Source: Singulisphaera sp045290345 (GTDB lineage: Bacteria; Planctomycetota; Planctomycetia; Isosphaerales; Isosphaeraceae). Taken from it: a stretch of DNA of 64,000 nt. This document shows positions 16,940-25,535 of this stretch, piece after piece. The stretch covers positions 3,596,001 through 3,660,000 of the forward strand of contig NZ_CP155447.1 of the NCBI RefSeq assembly GCF_045290345.1, given 5' to 3'. Below the pieces are notes generated by a model that saw only the letters and a list, made by a program, of their open reading frames with translations, was not told where the DNA came from and did not search any database. Every line of letters starts with the position of its first letter. Within the stretch, counting starts at the first letter, position 1. A program made the position numbers and the translations under genes.

Positions 16940-18004
16940 ATGTCCCCTGAGCAAAGGCGAGCGGCGATCGTTGGGCTGACCACGGCGGGTCTTCTGGCCG
17001 TCGCCATCCTGGTTGGGTCGCGCAACCTTAAGCATGTTGATGCGGCCCTCGTCGGTTACACCTTCGCCAGCTTGTTCGCCGCCTTCGGGGTGGCCTACCG
17101 CTACTCGATGTGGCTCCAGCGACCCCCCACCCGAATGTATTGGAGACGCGGCTGGAAAGCGTTCTGCCGGCCGGCGCATCTCTGGGATACGTTCACTGAT
17201 TTCCTCAAGCGGTTCACTAGCGTCTTCCTTCTGAACGCGTTTATCTGGAAGCGAAGTAAGCCCCGCGGCCTGGCTCACATGCTGATTATGTGGGGCTGCC
17301 TGGGGTCGGCTGCCATCACGTTTCCATTGGTCTTTGGCTGGGTCCACTTCGAGACTGTACCCGGCGACCTCGCCCGCTATCGCACCTACGCCTTTGGCTT
17401 CGGGCTGTTCGACTTCCGGCACGAGTCGCTCTTCGGGCATCTCTTGTTTCACGGGCTAGTCTGGTGTTCTTTGCTTGTGATCCCAGGAGTGCTGATGGCC
17501 TACCATCGCCGGATCCGGGATCATGCGGCGGCCGCGCTCCAGAACTTCCGAGAAGACTTGCTCCCGCTCTTTTTGCTGTTTGCGGTGAGCATCACCGGTC
17601 TCTTGCTCGCGGTCAGCTATACCTGGATGAAGGGGTACGCCTACGAGTTTCTGGCCATCCTTCACGCGGTTACGGTCATCTTCACCCTATTGTGGTTGCC
17701 GTTCGGGAAGTTCTTCCACATCTTTCAACGGCCGGCCCAGTTAGGGGTGAAGTTCTACCGCGATGTCGGCGAGGCGGGCGAACAGGCGGTGTGCGTCCGG
17801 TGCGCCTTGCCGTTTGCCACATTGGTTCACATTGAGGACTTGATTCAGGTCGAGAAGGAACTCGGTTACAAGTACGAGGCCACCGGTAAGACCGGGACCG
17901 GGGCCAAGACCAGCCACTATCAGCACGTCTGCCCGGCCTGCCGGCGCAAGATGTTCGCCCTGGCTCAAGGGCAAGTCTGGGCACAGGTGTCCAACGGGGG
18001 ATGA
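16940..18004 (+). CDS. Membrane cytochrome b-like (NarI/HdrE-type) electron-transfer protein of the nitrate-reductase operon
   Basis: The 354-residue protein has several membrane helices with His residues suited to heme b: GLAHMLIMWGCLG, RHESLFGHLLFHGLVWCS, EFLAILHAVTVIF and WLPFGKFFHIFQRP. The last is the loop typical of NarI and heterodisulfide-reductase membrane subunits. The C-terminal 80 residues are soluble and carry two Cys pairs (CVRC and CPAC), a rubredoxin- or zinc-ribbon-like site. The likely role is quinol oxidation feeding the downstream iron-sulfur proteins. The ATG at 16940 has GAGGG upstream; an ATG at 16871 is possible. The molybdoenzyme gene begins 4 bp after its stop. Confidence 0.7.
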   Translation: MSPEQRRAAIVGLTTAGLLAVAILVGSRNLKHVDAALVGYTFASLFAAFGVAYRYSMWLQRPPTRMYWRRGWKAFCRPAHLWDTFTDFLKRFTSVFLLNAFIWKRSKPRGLAHMLIMWGCLGSAAITFPLVFGWVHFETVPGDLARYRTYAFGFGLFDFRHESLFGHLLFHGLVWCSLLVIPGVLMAYHRRIRDHAAAALQNFREDLLPLFLLFAVSITGLLLAVSYTWMKGYAYEFLAILHAVTVIFTLLWLPFGKFFHIFQRPAQLGVKFYRDVGEAGEQAVCVRCALPFATLVHIEDLIQVEKELGYKYEATGKTGTGAKTSHYQHVCPACRRKMFALAQGQVWAQVSNGG

Positions 18005-18008
18005 TCGC

Positions 18009-20273
18009 GTGGCTGTCGAACCGCCGCTGACGCCGGAACTGCTTGCCAGATTCGGCCCGCTCAAGACCTATCCGACCGGGCAACAGGTCGATACGAGTGT
18101 GGATCCGGATAAACTGATCAAAACGCATTGCTGTTTCTGCGGACAGCAATGTGGAATCCAACTCAAGGTCAAGGAGAATGCCGTTGTCGGGTTCGAGCCC
18201 TGGGAGGAATTCCCCTTCAACAAGGGGATGCTCTGTCCGAAGGGCGTTCGCCGCTACCTCCAGGGATCGCACCACGACCGGCTGACAAACGCGTATGTGC
18301 GCGACGCGTCGTCGTCCGAGGGATTCCGGGCCGTCGGCTATGACGATGCGATTCAGCGCGTGGCGTCGGAGATCGAGCGGATCCAGGCCCAGTACGGCCC
18401 TGACGCCTTTGCCGTCCTCGGCGGTGCGAGCATGACGACCGAGAAGTGTTACCTGCTCGGCAAGTTCGCCCGGATGTGCCTCAAGACAAAATATATCGAC
18501 TACAACGGCCGGCTCTGCATGGTGAGCGCGGGGGTTGGGAACAAGAAGGCGTTCGGGATCGACCGGGCCGGCAACCCGATGTCAGACATCCCGCTTGCCG
18601 ACGTCATCTGGATTGGCGGCGCGAATGTCGCCGAGTGCGCTCCGATCACCACGAGCTACATCTGGCAGGCTCGTGAGAATGGGGCGAAGATCATCAATGT
18701 CGACCCTCGGATTACTCCGCTCGCTCGGACCTGCGACCTGATCTTGCCGGTCAAGCCGGGCCGCGACGCCGCGCTCTATGCCGGAATCCTCCACCTGATG
18801 ATCGAGCATGACTGGCTCGACCACGAGTTCATCCGGAACCATACCGTCGGATTCGAGGCGGTGGCCGAAGCGGTGAACGAGTGGACCCCGCGGCAGACGG
18901 CCATGGTGACCGGGATCGCCGAAAAGGCGATCCGCCAGGCGGCCGAGCTCTGGGGCACCGCGAAGACCAGCTACTTGATGCACGCTCGCGGCATGGAACA
19001 GCACAGCCACGGTGTGATCAACGTTCTGGGGGCCATCAACATCGTGCTGGCCTCGGGGCGGATTGGCCGGCCAGGCTGCGGGTACAGCACGATCACCGGC
19101 CAGGGGAACGGCCAAGGGGGCCGCGAGCATGGCCAGAAGTGTGACCAACTCCCTGGCGGTCGTGACATCGAGAACTCCAGCCATCGCGAATTCATCGCAG
19201 GCGTCTGGGGCATGGACGAGCCCGAGATGCCAAGGGCGGGAGTCGACTGCTATGAGATCTTCCGCAAGGTCGAGGCCGGGGAGATCAAAGGCCTCTTGTT
19301 CTGGTCGTTCAACCCGGTTGTGTCGTTGCCCGATAGCACGTTCATCAAGCGGATGCTCGAAAAGCTGGAGTTCGTCGTTGGTATCGACTTCTTCCTGAGC
19401 GAGACGGCCCGGTTCGCCGATGTCGTCCTGCCCGGCTCGCAGCACGAGGAGGACGAGGGGGTCGTCTGCTCGACCGAGGGCCGGGTCATCAAGATCAACC
19501 AGGCGGTGACGCCGCCGGGGGACGCAAAACAGGACTGGCGGATTATCCAGGATGTCGCGAAGGCCCTGGGCCGCGAACGCGGGTTCACGTTCACTCAACC
19601 CCGCGAAATCTTCGACGAGCTGCGCAAGGCGTCGGCCGGCGGAGTCGTCGACTACTCCGGGATCACCTACGAGAAAATCGAGTCGCGAATGGGCCTGTTC
19701 TGGCCATGCCCATCGACCGATCGCGACGGCCACCCGATCGATCATCCAGGCACCCCTCGCCTGTTCGAGCCCGGCTCATGGAATCCGGTGGCCAAGGGGG
19801 CGGGACCGTTCTACTTTCCGGACGGTAAGGCCCACTTCAACGTCGCGAAGTATGAGCCGCCGACGGAGGATGTGGACGCGGATTACCCCTTGATCCTGAC
19901 CACCGGCCGGGTGGTCAGCCAGTTCCTGAGCGGGAACCAGACCCGCCGGATCGGCCCGCTGGTGGACCAGTACCCCGAGCCGCTCCTGGAATTGCACCCG
20001 ATTCTCGCACTCAAGCACGGCATCGTGGATCGGGACTGGGTCACGGTCGAATCGCGGCGTGGACGTATCACAATCCGATGCCAGGTCGTGACGACGATCC
20101 GCCCCGACGTTGTGTTCGTCCCCTACCACTGGGCCGGAGACAAGAGCATCAACCTCGTCACCATCGCCGCGCAGGACCCGATGTCGAAGATCCCTGAGTA
20201 CAAGGTCTGTGCCGTTCGCCTGAGGAAGTCGGCGGAGCCCGAGTACGCCCGGACGCTCGAGCCCCAGCAATAG
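18009..20273 (+). CDS. nasA: Molybdopterin nitrate reductase catalytic subunit (NasA/NarB/NapA type)
   Basis: The 754-residue molybdopterin oxidoreductase has an N-terminal [4Fe-4S] site, Cys41-x2-Cys44-x3-Cys48 with Cys76 in GMLCPKG. Cys170 in YNGRLCMVSA fits the molybdenum ligand of the Nap/Nas clade. The C-terminal MGD-binding domain (LILTTGRVVSQFLSGNQTRR ... VFVPYHW) is present. There is no Tat signal, so it should act in the cytoplasm. The neighbours and the sequence type favour nitrate to nitrite; formate dehydrogenase-like activity is the main alternative, but the ligand is Cys and no selenocysteine is seen. It starts 4 bp after the membrane subunit. Confidence 0.85.
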   Translation: MAVEPPLTPELLARFGPLKTYPTGQQVDTSVDPDKLIKTHCCFCGQQCGIQLKVKENAVVGFEPWEEFPFNKGMLCPKGVRRYLQGSHHDRLTNAYVRDASSSEGFRAVGYDDAIQRVASEIERIQAQYGPDAFAVLGGASMTTEKCYLLGKFARMCLKTKYIDYNGRLCMVSAGVGNKKAFGIDRAGNPMSDIPLADVIWIGGANVAECAPITTSYIWQARENGAKIINVDPRITPLARTCDLILPVKPGRDAALYAGILHLMIEHDWLDHEFIRNHTVGFEAVAEAVNEWTPRQTAMVTGIAEKAIRQAAELWGTAKTSYLMHARGMEQHSHGVINVLGAINIVLASGRIGRPGCGYSTITGQGNGQGGREHGQKCDQLPGGRDIENSSHREFIAGVWGMDEPEMPRAGVDCYEIFRKVEAGEIKGLLFWSFNPVVSLPDSTFIKRMLEKLEFVVGIDFFLSETARFADVVLPGSQHEEDEGVVCSTEGRVIKINQAVTPPGDAKQDWRIIQDVAKALGRERGFTFTQPREIFDELRKASAGGVVDYSGITYEKIESRMGLFWPCPSTDRDGHPIDHPGTPRLFEPGSWNPVAKGAGPFYFPDGKAHFNVAKYEPPTEDVDADYPLILTTGRVVSQFLSGNQTRRIGPLVDQYPEPLLELHPILALKHGIVDRDWVTVESRRGRITIRCQVVTTIRPDVVFVPYHWAGDKSINLVTIAAQDPMSKIPEYKVCAVRLRKSAEPEYARTLEPQQ

Positions 20274-20295
20274 AAATAAAGGGGGAGGTGGCCCG

Positions 20296-20937
20296 TTGAC
20301 TATCGAGATGGAATTCTTCGTGGATCCGAACCGGTGCATCGGCTGTCACGCCTGCGAGCACGCCTGCTCCGAATGCGACACGCACAAGGGGCACTCGATG
20401 ATCCACATCGAGTATGTCGAGCGGAGCACGTCGGTGCAGACGGTTCCGATGGTCTGCATGCATTGCGACAGCCCCACTTGCGCGGACGTCTGCCCGGCTG
20501 ACGCGATCAAGCGGAGTGAGGACGGTCGGGTCATGACCGCGCGGAAGCCGCGCTGTATCGCGTGCTCGAACTGCGTCTTGGCCTGCCCGTTCGGGGTTCC
20601 CAAGATGATGACCGAGCTCGACCTCATGATGAAGTGCGACATGTGCTTCGACCGGACCAGCACCGGGCGAAAGCCGATGTGCGCGACCGTCTGTCCGAGC
20701 GGGGCCTTGTATTACGGTCCGCGCGAAGAGGTTGAGGAGCAGCGGAAGCGGTCCCGGCCGGTGAACGACTTTCGATTTGGCGATCAGCGGGTCACCACCA
20801 AGGTTCACATCCTGGTGCCGAAGACCAGCCCGATCGACCACCTTGACGTGACCGCGGCAATGGATAACCCACCGACCGGCAACGCCATTCTTTTGAACAT
20901 TCTGACCGAGATTCCCCTGGAGGCGGCCGGCCCATGA
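20296..20937 (+). CDS. Four-cluster [4Fe-4S] ferredoxin-type electron-transfer subunit
   Basis: The 213-residue protein has four Cys clusters: CIGCHACEHAC, CMHCDSPTCADVC, CIACSNCVLAC, and CDMCFDRT with CATVC. This is the NrfC/DmsB/NarH-like pattern for four iron-sulfur centres. It would carry electrons between the membrane subunit and the molybdoenzyme. No signal peptide is present, which fits a cytoplasmic site. The start is taken as TTG at 20296 because GGAGGT lies 6 nt upstream; an ATG four codons later would lack that spacing. The stop overlaps the start of the Rieske gene (ATGA). Confidence 0.87.
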   Translation: MTIEMEFFVDPNRCIGCHACEHACSECDTHKGHSMIHIEYVERSTSVQTVPMVCMHCDSPTCADVCPADAIKRSEDGRVMTARKPRCIACSNCVLACPFGVPKMMTELDLMMKCDMCFDRTSTGRKPMCATVCPSGALYYGPREEVEEQRKRSRPVNDFRFGDQRVTTKVHILVPKTSPIDHLDVTAAMDNPPTGNAILLNILTEIPLEAAGP

Positions 20938-21476
20938 GCGCGCACGACCCCGACCAGCCCCGCAGCTACCCGGACGGTCGGCCGCTGGCCGACCAGCCGC
21001 AGTGGCGGAAGGATTTCCCGACCGACGTCCCGGAGGACGACTATGTCGGCCGGCGGGAGTTCACCAAGTTCCTGGTCCTGACGAGTGGTGCCTTCGTCGC
21101 CGGCCAGTGTTGGATTGCCGGAGCGAGCCTGGTTCGCAAGGACGGCCCGTACCCCGAGAAGTCGATCGCCCGGCTCGACGACGTTCCGGTCGGCGGAGTG
21201 GTCGAGTTCCGCTACGCCGACGACGAGCCGTGCATTCTGGTCAGGCTTGCCGAGGATAAGCTCGTGGCCTACGGCCAGAAGTGCCCGCATCTGGCCTGCG
21301 CCGTGATTCCCCGGCCGGACCACGGCGACATCTTCTGTCCGTGTCACAACGGTCACTTCGAGATCGAGCACGGCCGACCAATCGCCGGACCACCCCGCCG
21401 GCCGCTCCCCCGGGTCACCCTGGAAGTGCGGGACGGGACCGTGTACGCGACCGGATGGGAGCTTCGCACCACATGA
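20934..21476 (+). CDS. Tat-type Rieske [2Fe-2S] protein
   Basis: The 180-residue protein has a polar N-terminus, then a twin-arginine motif in VGRREFTKFLVL with a hydrophobic stretch after it (an export signal or uncleaved anchor). The Rieske domain follows, with CPHLACAV and FCPCHNGHFE supplying two Cys and two His ligands. Rieske proteins of this kind transfer electrons at quinol-oxidising complexes. Its presence in a nitrate-reductase operon suggests a quinol-linked enzyme, not a soluble NAD(P)H-dependent one. It overlaps both neighbours by 4 nt (20934 and 21473), so translational coupling is likely. Confidence 0.86.
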   Translation: MSAHDPDQPRSYPDGRPLADQPQWRKDFPTDVPEDDYVGRREFTKFLVLTSGAFVAGQCWIAGASLVRKDGPYPEKSIARLDDVPVGGVVEFRYADDEPCILVRLAEDKLVAYGQKCPHLACAVIPRPDHGDIFCPCHNGHFEIEHGRPIAGPPRRPLPRVTLEVRDGTVYATGWELRTT

Positions 21477-21703
21477 AACCAAAGCTTACCCGGGCCCAGA
21501 AGGGAACGATCGTGGAAGGGGTGAACCTGGTCGTCACCCTCATGGTGGTGCTCCAGCTCTGGCTCCTGACCGCGACCATGAACGCCTGGCTCGGCGGCGA
21601 CACCGAGGTCGTCTGGCCGGCGGCGGCGGCCAGCTTCGGATGCCTGGCTGTGAATGTCTGGCTCGTGCGGAGGTCGTTTGTCCCGCTTGGCGACAAAAAT
21701 TGA
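21473..21703 (+). CDS. Small membrane protein, DUF6755-like
   Basis: The 76-residue product has two hydrophobic helices (VEGVNLVVTLMVVLQLWLL and VWPAAAASFGCLAVNVWLV) separated by a short acidic loop, with a basic N-terminus (MKPKLTRAQK). It overlaps the Rieske stop (ATGA) and is followed one base later by the carrier gene. From memory this matches the small DUF6755 proteins next to Rieske/molybdoenzyme genes. A role as an anchor or assembly subunit of the electron-transfer complex is inference. Confidence 0.7.
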   Translation: MKPKLTRAQKGTIVEGVNLVVTLMVVLQLWLLTATMNAWLGGDTEVVWPAAAASFGCLAVNVWLVRRSFVPLGDKN

Positions 21704-21704
21704 T

Positions 21705-22748
21705 ATGAGCACTCGCAACATGCCGCCGAGCATCTTCGCCATGGTCATGGCCACCGGGATCGTGGCGATCGCCGCCAACGGGGCCGGAATGCCGGCGGTC
21801 GCCTGGACGCTGTTCGGGCTCAATGTTCTGCTCTATCCCTTGCTGTGGGGATTGCTCATTGTTCGATGTCGCTGGCACCACGCCGCCTTCCGGGACGACC
21901 TGCGGAGTCATGCCAGGGCCCCCGGTTTCTTCACGATCGTCGCCGCCACCTGCATCCTCGGCAATCAGTTCGTCACGCTCGGCGTATCGAGATTCGTCGG
22001 ACTCTGGCTCTGGGGGGCGGGTGTCTGCTTCTGGGTTGGCCTGACCTACACCGTGCTTCCCTGGCTGATGGAGCAGGAGGAAAAGCCGTCACTGGAAAAG
22101 GGGATCAGCGGGGCGTGGCTGGTCACCGTGGTCGGCACGCAGGCGGTGAGCGTACTCGGGACCTTCGTGATCGCCGACCTGCCGGACGCGTGGGGACCGT
22201 TCGTTCCCCTCTGCTTCTGGCTCGTCGGGGGGATGCTCTACGTCTGGCTGATCTCGCTGATCTTCTACCGCATCCTGTTCCTCCCGCTCGCCCCTGGGGA
22301 TCTGACCCCGCCGTACTGGATCAACATGGGGGCAATGGCGATCTCGACCCTGGCGGGCGCCCGGATCGTCGGGCTGGCCGACCGCTCTCCACTGGTGGCC
22401 GAGTTGCTCCCGTTCATCAAGGGAGGAACGCTACTCTTTTGGGCGACGGCGACCTGGTGGATTCCCGTTCTGTTGACACTCGGGGCCTGGCGGCACGTGC
22501 GACGGAGGTACCCGCTCCAGTACGACCACGGATACTGGTCGGCTGTGTTTCCGCTCGGAATGTACACCGTGGCCACGAAGACGATGGCTGAGGCCTTGGA
22601 CTTACCGTTCCTGGCCCCGATCCCGGCTGGATTCGTCTGGGTCGCCCTGTTGGCGTGGGCCGTCACCTTCGGAGGGCTCGTCCTCCACCTGCTCGGTCAA
22701 TTACCATCCGGCCGCTCGTCCACGTCCGGGCCGGGCAACCCTACCTGA
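21705..22748 (+). CDS. TDT/TehA/SLAC1-family membrane transporter
   Basis: The 347-residue protein has about ten hydrophobic helices and the family start PPSIFAMVMATGIVAIAA. Members include the TehA tellurite-resistance channel, the malic-acid carrier Mae1, and plant SLAC1 anion channels that pass nitrate and chloride. It is the last gene of the nitrate-reductase operon, beginning one base after the preceding stop. A nitrate/nitrite channel role is therefore an attractive inference, though dicarboxylate or sulfite export cannot be excluded. No other nitrate transporter gene is seen in the operon. Confidence 0.8.
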   Translation: MSTRNMPPSIFAMVMATGIVAIAANGAGMPAVAWTLFGLNVLLYPLLWGLLIVRCRWHHAAFRDDLRSHARAPGFFTIVAATCILGNQFVTLGVSRFVGLWLWGAGVCFWVGLTYTVLPWLMEQEEKPSLEKGISGAWLVTVVGTQAVSVLGTFVIADLPDAWGPFVPLCFWLVGGMLYVWLISLIFYRILFLPLAPGDLTPPYWINMGAMAISTLAGARIVGLADRSPLVAELLPFIKGGTLLFWATATWWIPVLLTLGAWRHVRRRYPLQYDHGYWSAVFPLGMYTVATKTMAEALDLPFLAPIPAGFVWVALLAWAVTFGGLVLHLLGQLPSGRSSTSGPGNPT

Positions 22749-22833
22749 CAGACACTCCCCTATGACCGAGAGGCTAATAAACTAAAGAAATCGAGATGTT
22801 TACATTATTGGATTTCCGGACCGGTCGAATCCT

Positions 22834-22927
22834 TAGCACGGCCGGCCCGGCCGTATCCCCTCGGCCCAGGGCCATTCCTCAGACTCACGTTGACCCCGAG
22901 AGAATTACGGCCGGGACGGCCGTGCTA
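22834..22927. repeat. 21-bp imperfect inverted repeat after the nitrate-reductase operon
   Basis: Bases 22834-22854 and 22907-22927 are reverse complements at 20 of 21 positions, separated by 52 nt. The arms are built of GGCC/CGGCCG and end in TAGCAC. The form resembles the repeat at 31070-31137 (arms ending in TAG...CTA). It lies between two same-strand genes, so it may be a terminator or a palindromic repeat unit. The rest of the gap 22749-23043 holds nothing else I can support. Confidence 0.65.
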
Positions 22928-23043
22928 GTGCAAACCTACCCGTGCCGGTAACCCCAAGAATCATCGGTTCTTTAGCTCTTTCGCGGATCGTTGGTTTTCA
23001 AAGAGGCGATGAAATCGGTAGGTCAAGATGGATTTGAGTTCAC

Positions 23044-23943
23044 TTGAAAACAACGAGAACTGCTAATAAGTTTGGTCGTGCGCATCAGGGAATTCGGGCG
23101 GCGCAAACCGGCCTTCTTGTTAACGCAGGGCTGGTGGTTGTGAAGTTTCTCGCCGGGATCATCGGTAATTCCTACGCTTTGATTGCCGATGCAATCGAGT
23201 CTTCCACCGATGTCTTCTCCTCCCTCATCGTCTGGGGTGGGCTCCATGTCGCCTCCCGTCCGGCCGACGAGACGTATCCCTATGGTCACGGCAAGGCTGA
23301 ATCACTTGCTGGTGCGGTGGTCGCCTTGATGCTTCTCGGGGCGGCGGTGAGCGTCACCATCGTCGCGATTCGCGAGATTGTCACGCCGCACCATACTCCG
23401 GCCCCGTTCACGCTCGTGGTCGTCGCAGGCGTCGTTCTGATCAAGGAAGTTCTCTTCCGCAGAGTATTCAAAGTTGGAGATGAGACGGGCAGCACGGCCG
23501 TTCAGGCCGACGCCTGGCATCATCGGAGCGACGCGATTACATCGGCCGCCGCCTTCATCGGGATCGCCATTGCCCTGTGGGGTGGGCCAGGCTGGGAGTC
23601 CGCCGATGACTGGGCGGCGCTCATTGCGAGTCTCGTTATTGCTGTGAATGGTGTTCTTATGCTTCGGCCAGCGCTCAACGATCTCATGGACCGAATGCCC
23701 GATGGAGAGATCATTGCGCAGATCGAGTCCGCGGCAAGGGCGGTTGAGGGCGTGCGGGAGATCGAGAAACTCCGGGTCAGGAAGAGCGGCCTGAATTACT
23801 CGGTGGATGTCCACGTTCAGGCGGACCCGTTGCTCTCGCTTCATGATGCGCATCTCTTGAGCGGCAAGGTGAAGGGGGCCATTCGGGCAACGGAGAGCGC
23901 CATCACCGACGTCCTTATTCATATGGAACCCTACGAACGATAA
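23044..23943 (+). CDS. Cation diffusion facilitator (CDF) family metal transporter
   Basis: The 299-residue protein has about six membrane helices and the CDF metal-site pattern. DAIESSTD is in helix 2 (with Glu where many have His), YPYGHGKAE in the following loop, and DAWHHRSDA in helix 5. The C-terminal cytosolic domain (about 220-299) has VDVHVQADP and the final VLIHMEPYE, as in Zn/Fe/Mn efflux proteins. It would export a divalent metal against protons. The only in-frame start is TTG at 23044; the ATG at 23028 is out of frame. Confidence 0.88.
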   Translation: MKTTRTANKFGRAHQGIRAAQTGLLVNAGLVVVKFLAGIIGNSYALIADAIESSTDVFSSLIVWGGLHVASRPADETYPYGHGKAESLAGAVVALMLLGAAVSVTIVAIREIVTPHHTPAPFTLVVVAGVVLIKEVLFRRVFKVGDETGSTAVQADAWHHRSDAITSAAAFIGIAIALWGGPGWESADDWAALIASLVIAVNGVLMLRPALNDLMDRMPDGEIIAQIESAARAVEGVREIEKLRVRKSGLNYSVDVHVQADPLLSLHDAHLLSGKVKGAIRATESAITDVLIHMEPYER

Positions 23944-24121
23944 AAAGAGCGAACGTGTTTGATAGTTGTGTTTGTTGGTTTGCTGTGCGCGTGTGGATTC
24001 CCGTTGATTCGTGCGCTGATTATCATGGCGAAAGCGCTTGGGAGAGATCAAACTGTACTCGAAGCGCCCCGACCCTTGACGTTGTTCGGATGTTGTATCG
24101 CGTGGTGTGGGGTGATCGGCT

Positions 24122-25534
24122 ATGAACCTATCCGCCGTCATCAGGGCCGAGCGTTTTGTCTTCGAAGATCTGCGTTCGGTGTTCGCCAGAGCCAACGAAG
24201 AGAAGTCGGGGGATCGACTCGCGGGGCTTGCGGCCGGATCGGAACGCGAGCGGGTTGCAGCGAAGCGTGTGCTGGCCGACTTGACCCTCGCCGAAATCAT
24301 TAACCACCCTCTGATCGACCCCGAACTCGATGACGTCAGTCGCCTGATCCTCGAGTCGGTCGACGACCAGGCGTGCCCCGCAATCCGTGGGATGACCGTC
24401 GGTGGGTTTCGCGACTGGCTGCTCGACGATGCCACGACGAGCGCTGAGCTGAGTTCGGCCCGGGCGGCGATCACGCCCGAGATCGTTGCCGCGGTGACCA
24501 AGCTGATGGGCAACAAGGATCTGGTCCTTGCCGCCAGTAAGATCCGCACCGTCACGCGCTGTCGGAACACAATGGGCGAGCGTGGGGTTCTTGGTATCCG
24601 GGTCCAGCCCAATCACCCGAGTGATGACCTCGTCGGAATCTTGCTCTCGGCCGTGGACGGCCTCATGTACGGCTGCGGTGACGCGATGATCGGGGTCAAC
24701 CCCGCCTCTGGGTCGGTCGAGGCGACCGTCGCGATCCTCGACGGGCTCGCTCGGTTGATCGACGCCTACGCGATTCCAACTCAGGCATGTTGCCTGGCCC
24801 ATATCACGACCCAACTCCATGCGCTCGAGCGCGGCGCACCGGTCGATCTGCTCTTCCAGTCGATCGCCGGCACCGAGGCAGCCAACGCCAGCTTCGGCGT
24901 GAGCCTTTCTCTGCTCCGCGAAGGGCGGGAGCGGGTGCTTGAACATCACCGTGGCCGCGACGTCGCGTGGGCCGGCGATCAAGTCATGTACCTCGAGACC
25001 GGGCAGGGGAGCGCCCTTTCGTCGGGGACCCATCAGGGCGTCGACCAGTTGACCCTGGAGGCGCGAGCCTACGGCCTGGCTCGTTCGCTCGACCCGTTTC
25101 TGGTCAACAGCGTCGTTGGCTTCATCGGTCCCGAATACCTCTTCGACGAGCGGCAGATCATCCGCGCCGGGCTGGAGGATCATTTTATGGGCAAACTCCT
25201 CGGCCTGCCGATGGGCTGCGACGTCTGCTACACCAACCACACCGACGCCGACCAGAACTCGGCCGATAACCTGCTCCTCTTGCTGACGGCCGCGGGTTCC
25301 AACTTCTTCATGGGCGTCCCCTGCGCTGACGATGTGATGCTAAACTATCAATCGACCAGCTATCATGATGCCCTCGGCGTCCGCCGGTTATTCGGCCTGA
25401 GCCCCGCACCCGAGTTCGTCAACTGGCTGGAGCGGCTCGGCATCTTCCGCGGCGGCGAACTCACGCTCTCCAAGGCCTCGGAGCTGCGTAAGCTTATGCC
25501 GAAATTGGAATCCGTCCTCGAGGGAACTCACTGA
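24122..25534 (+). CDS. eutB: Ethanolamine ammonia-lyase large subunit
   Basis: The 470-residue product reads as EutB: NLSAVIRAERFVFEDL at the start and the barrel motifs LGIRVQPNHPSDDLVGILLSA, GCGDAMIGVNP, LFQSIAGTEAAN and GCDVCYTNHTDADQNS. With EutC and adenosylcobalamin it converts ethanolamine to acetaldehyde and ammonia. Length is normal for the family. The permease gene begins one base after its stop and eutC follows it, giving a compact three-gene unit. No EutA reactivase, dehydrogenase or microcompartment shell gene is in the window. Confidence 0.93.
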   Translation: MNLSAVIRAERFVFEDLRSVFARANEEKSGDRLAGLAAGSERERVAAKRVLADLTLAEIINHPLIDPELDDVSRLILESVDDQACPAIRGMTVGGFRDWLLDDATTSAELSSARAAITPEIVAAVTKLMGNKDLVLAASKIRTVTRCRNTMGERGVLGIRVQPNHPSDDLVGILLSAVDGLMYGCGDAMIGVNPASGSVEATVAILDGLARLIDAYAIPTQACCLAHITTQLHALERGAPVDLLFQSIAGTEAANASFGVSLSLLREGRERVLEHHRGRDVAWAGDQVMYLETGQGSALSSGTHQGVDQLTLEARAYGLARSLDPFLVNSVVGFIGPEYLFDERQIIRAGLEDHFMGKLLGLPMGCDVCYTNHTDADQNSADNLLLLLTAAGSNFFMGVPCADDVMLNYQSTSYHDALGVRRLFGLSPAPEFVNWLERLGIFRGGELTLSKASELRKLMPKLESVLEGTH

Positions 25535-25535
25535 G

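Noticed and set aside
18582..19745. 387-codon open frame on the minus strand
   Set aside because: Shadow of the molybdopterin catalytic subunit; composition is typical of antisense translation.
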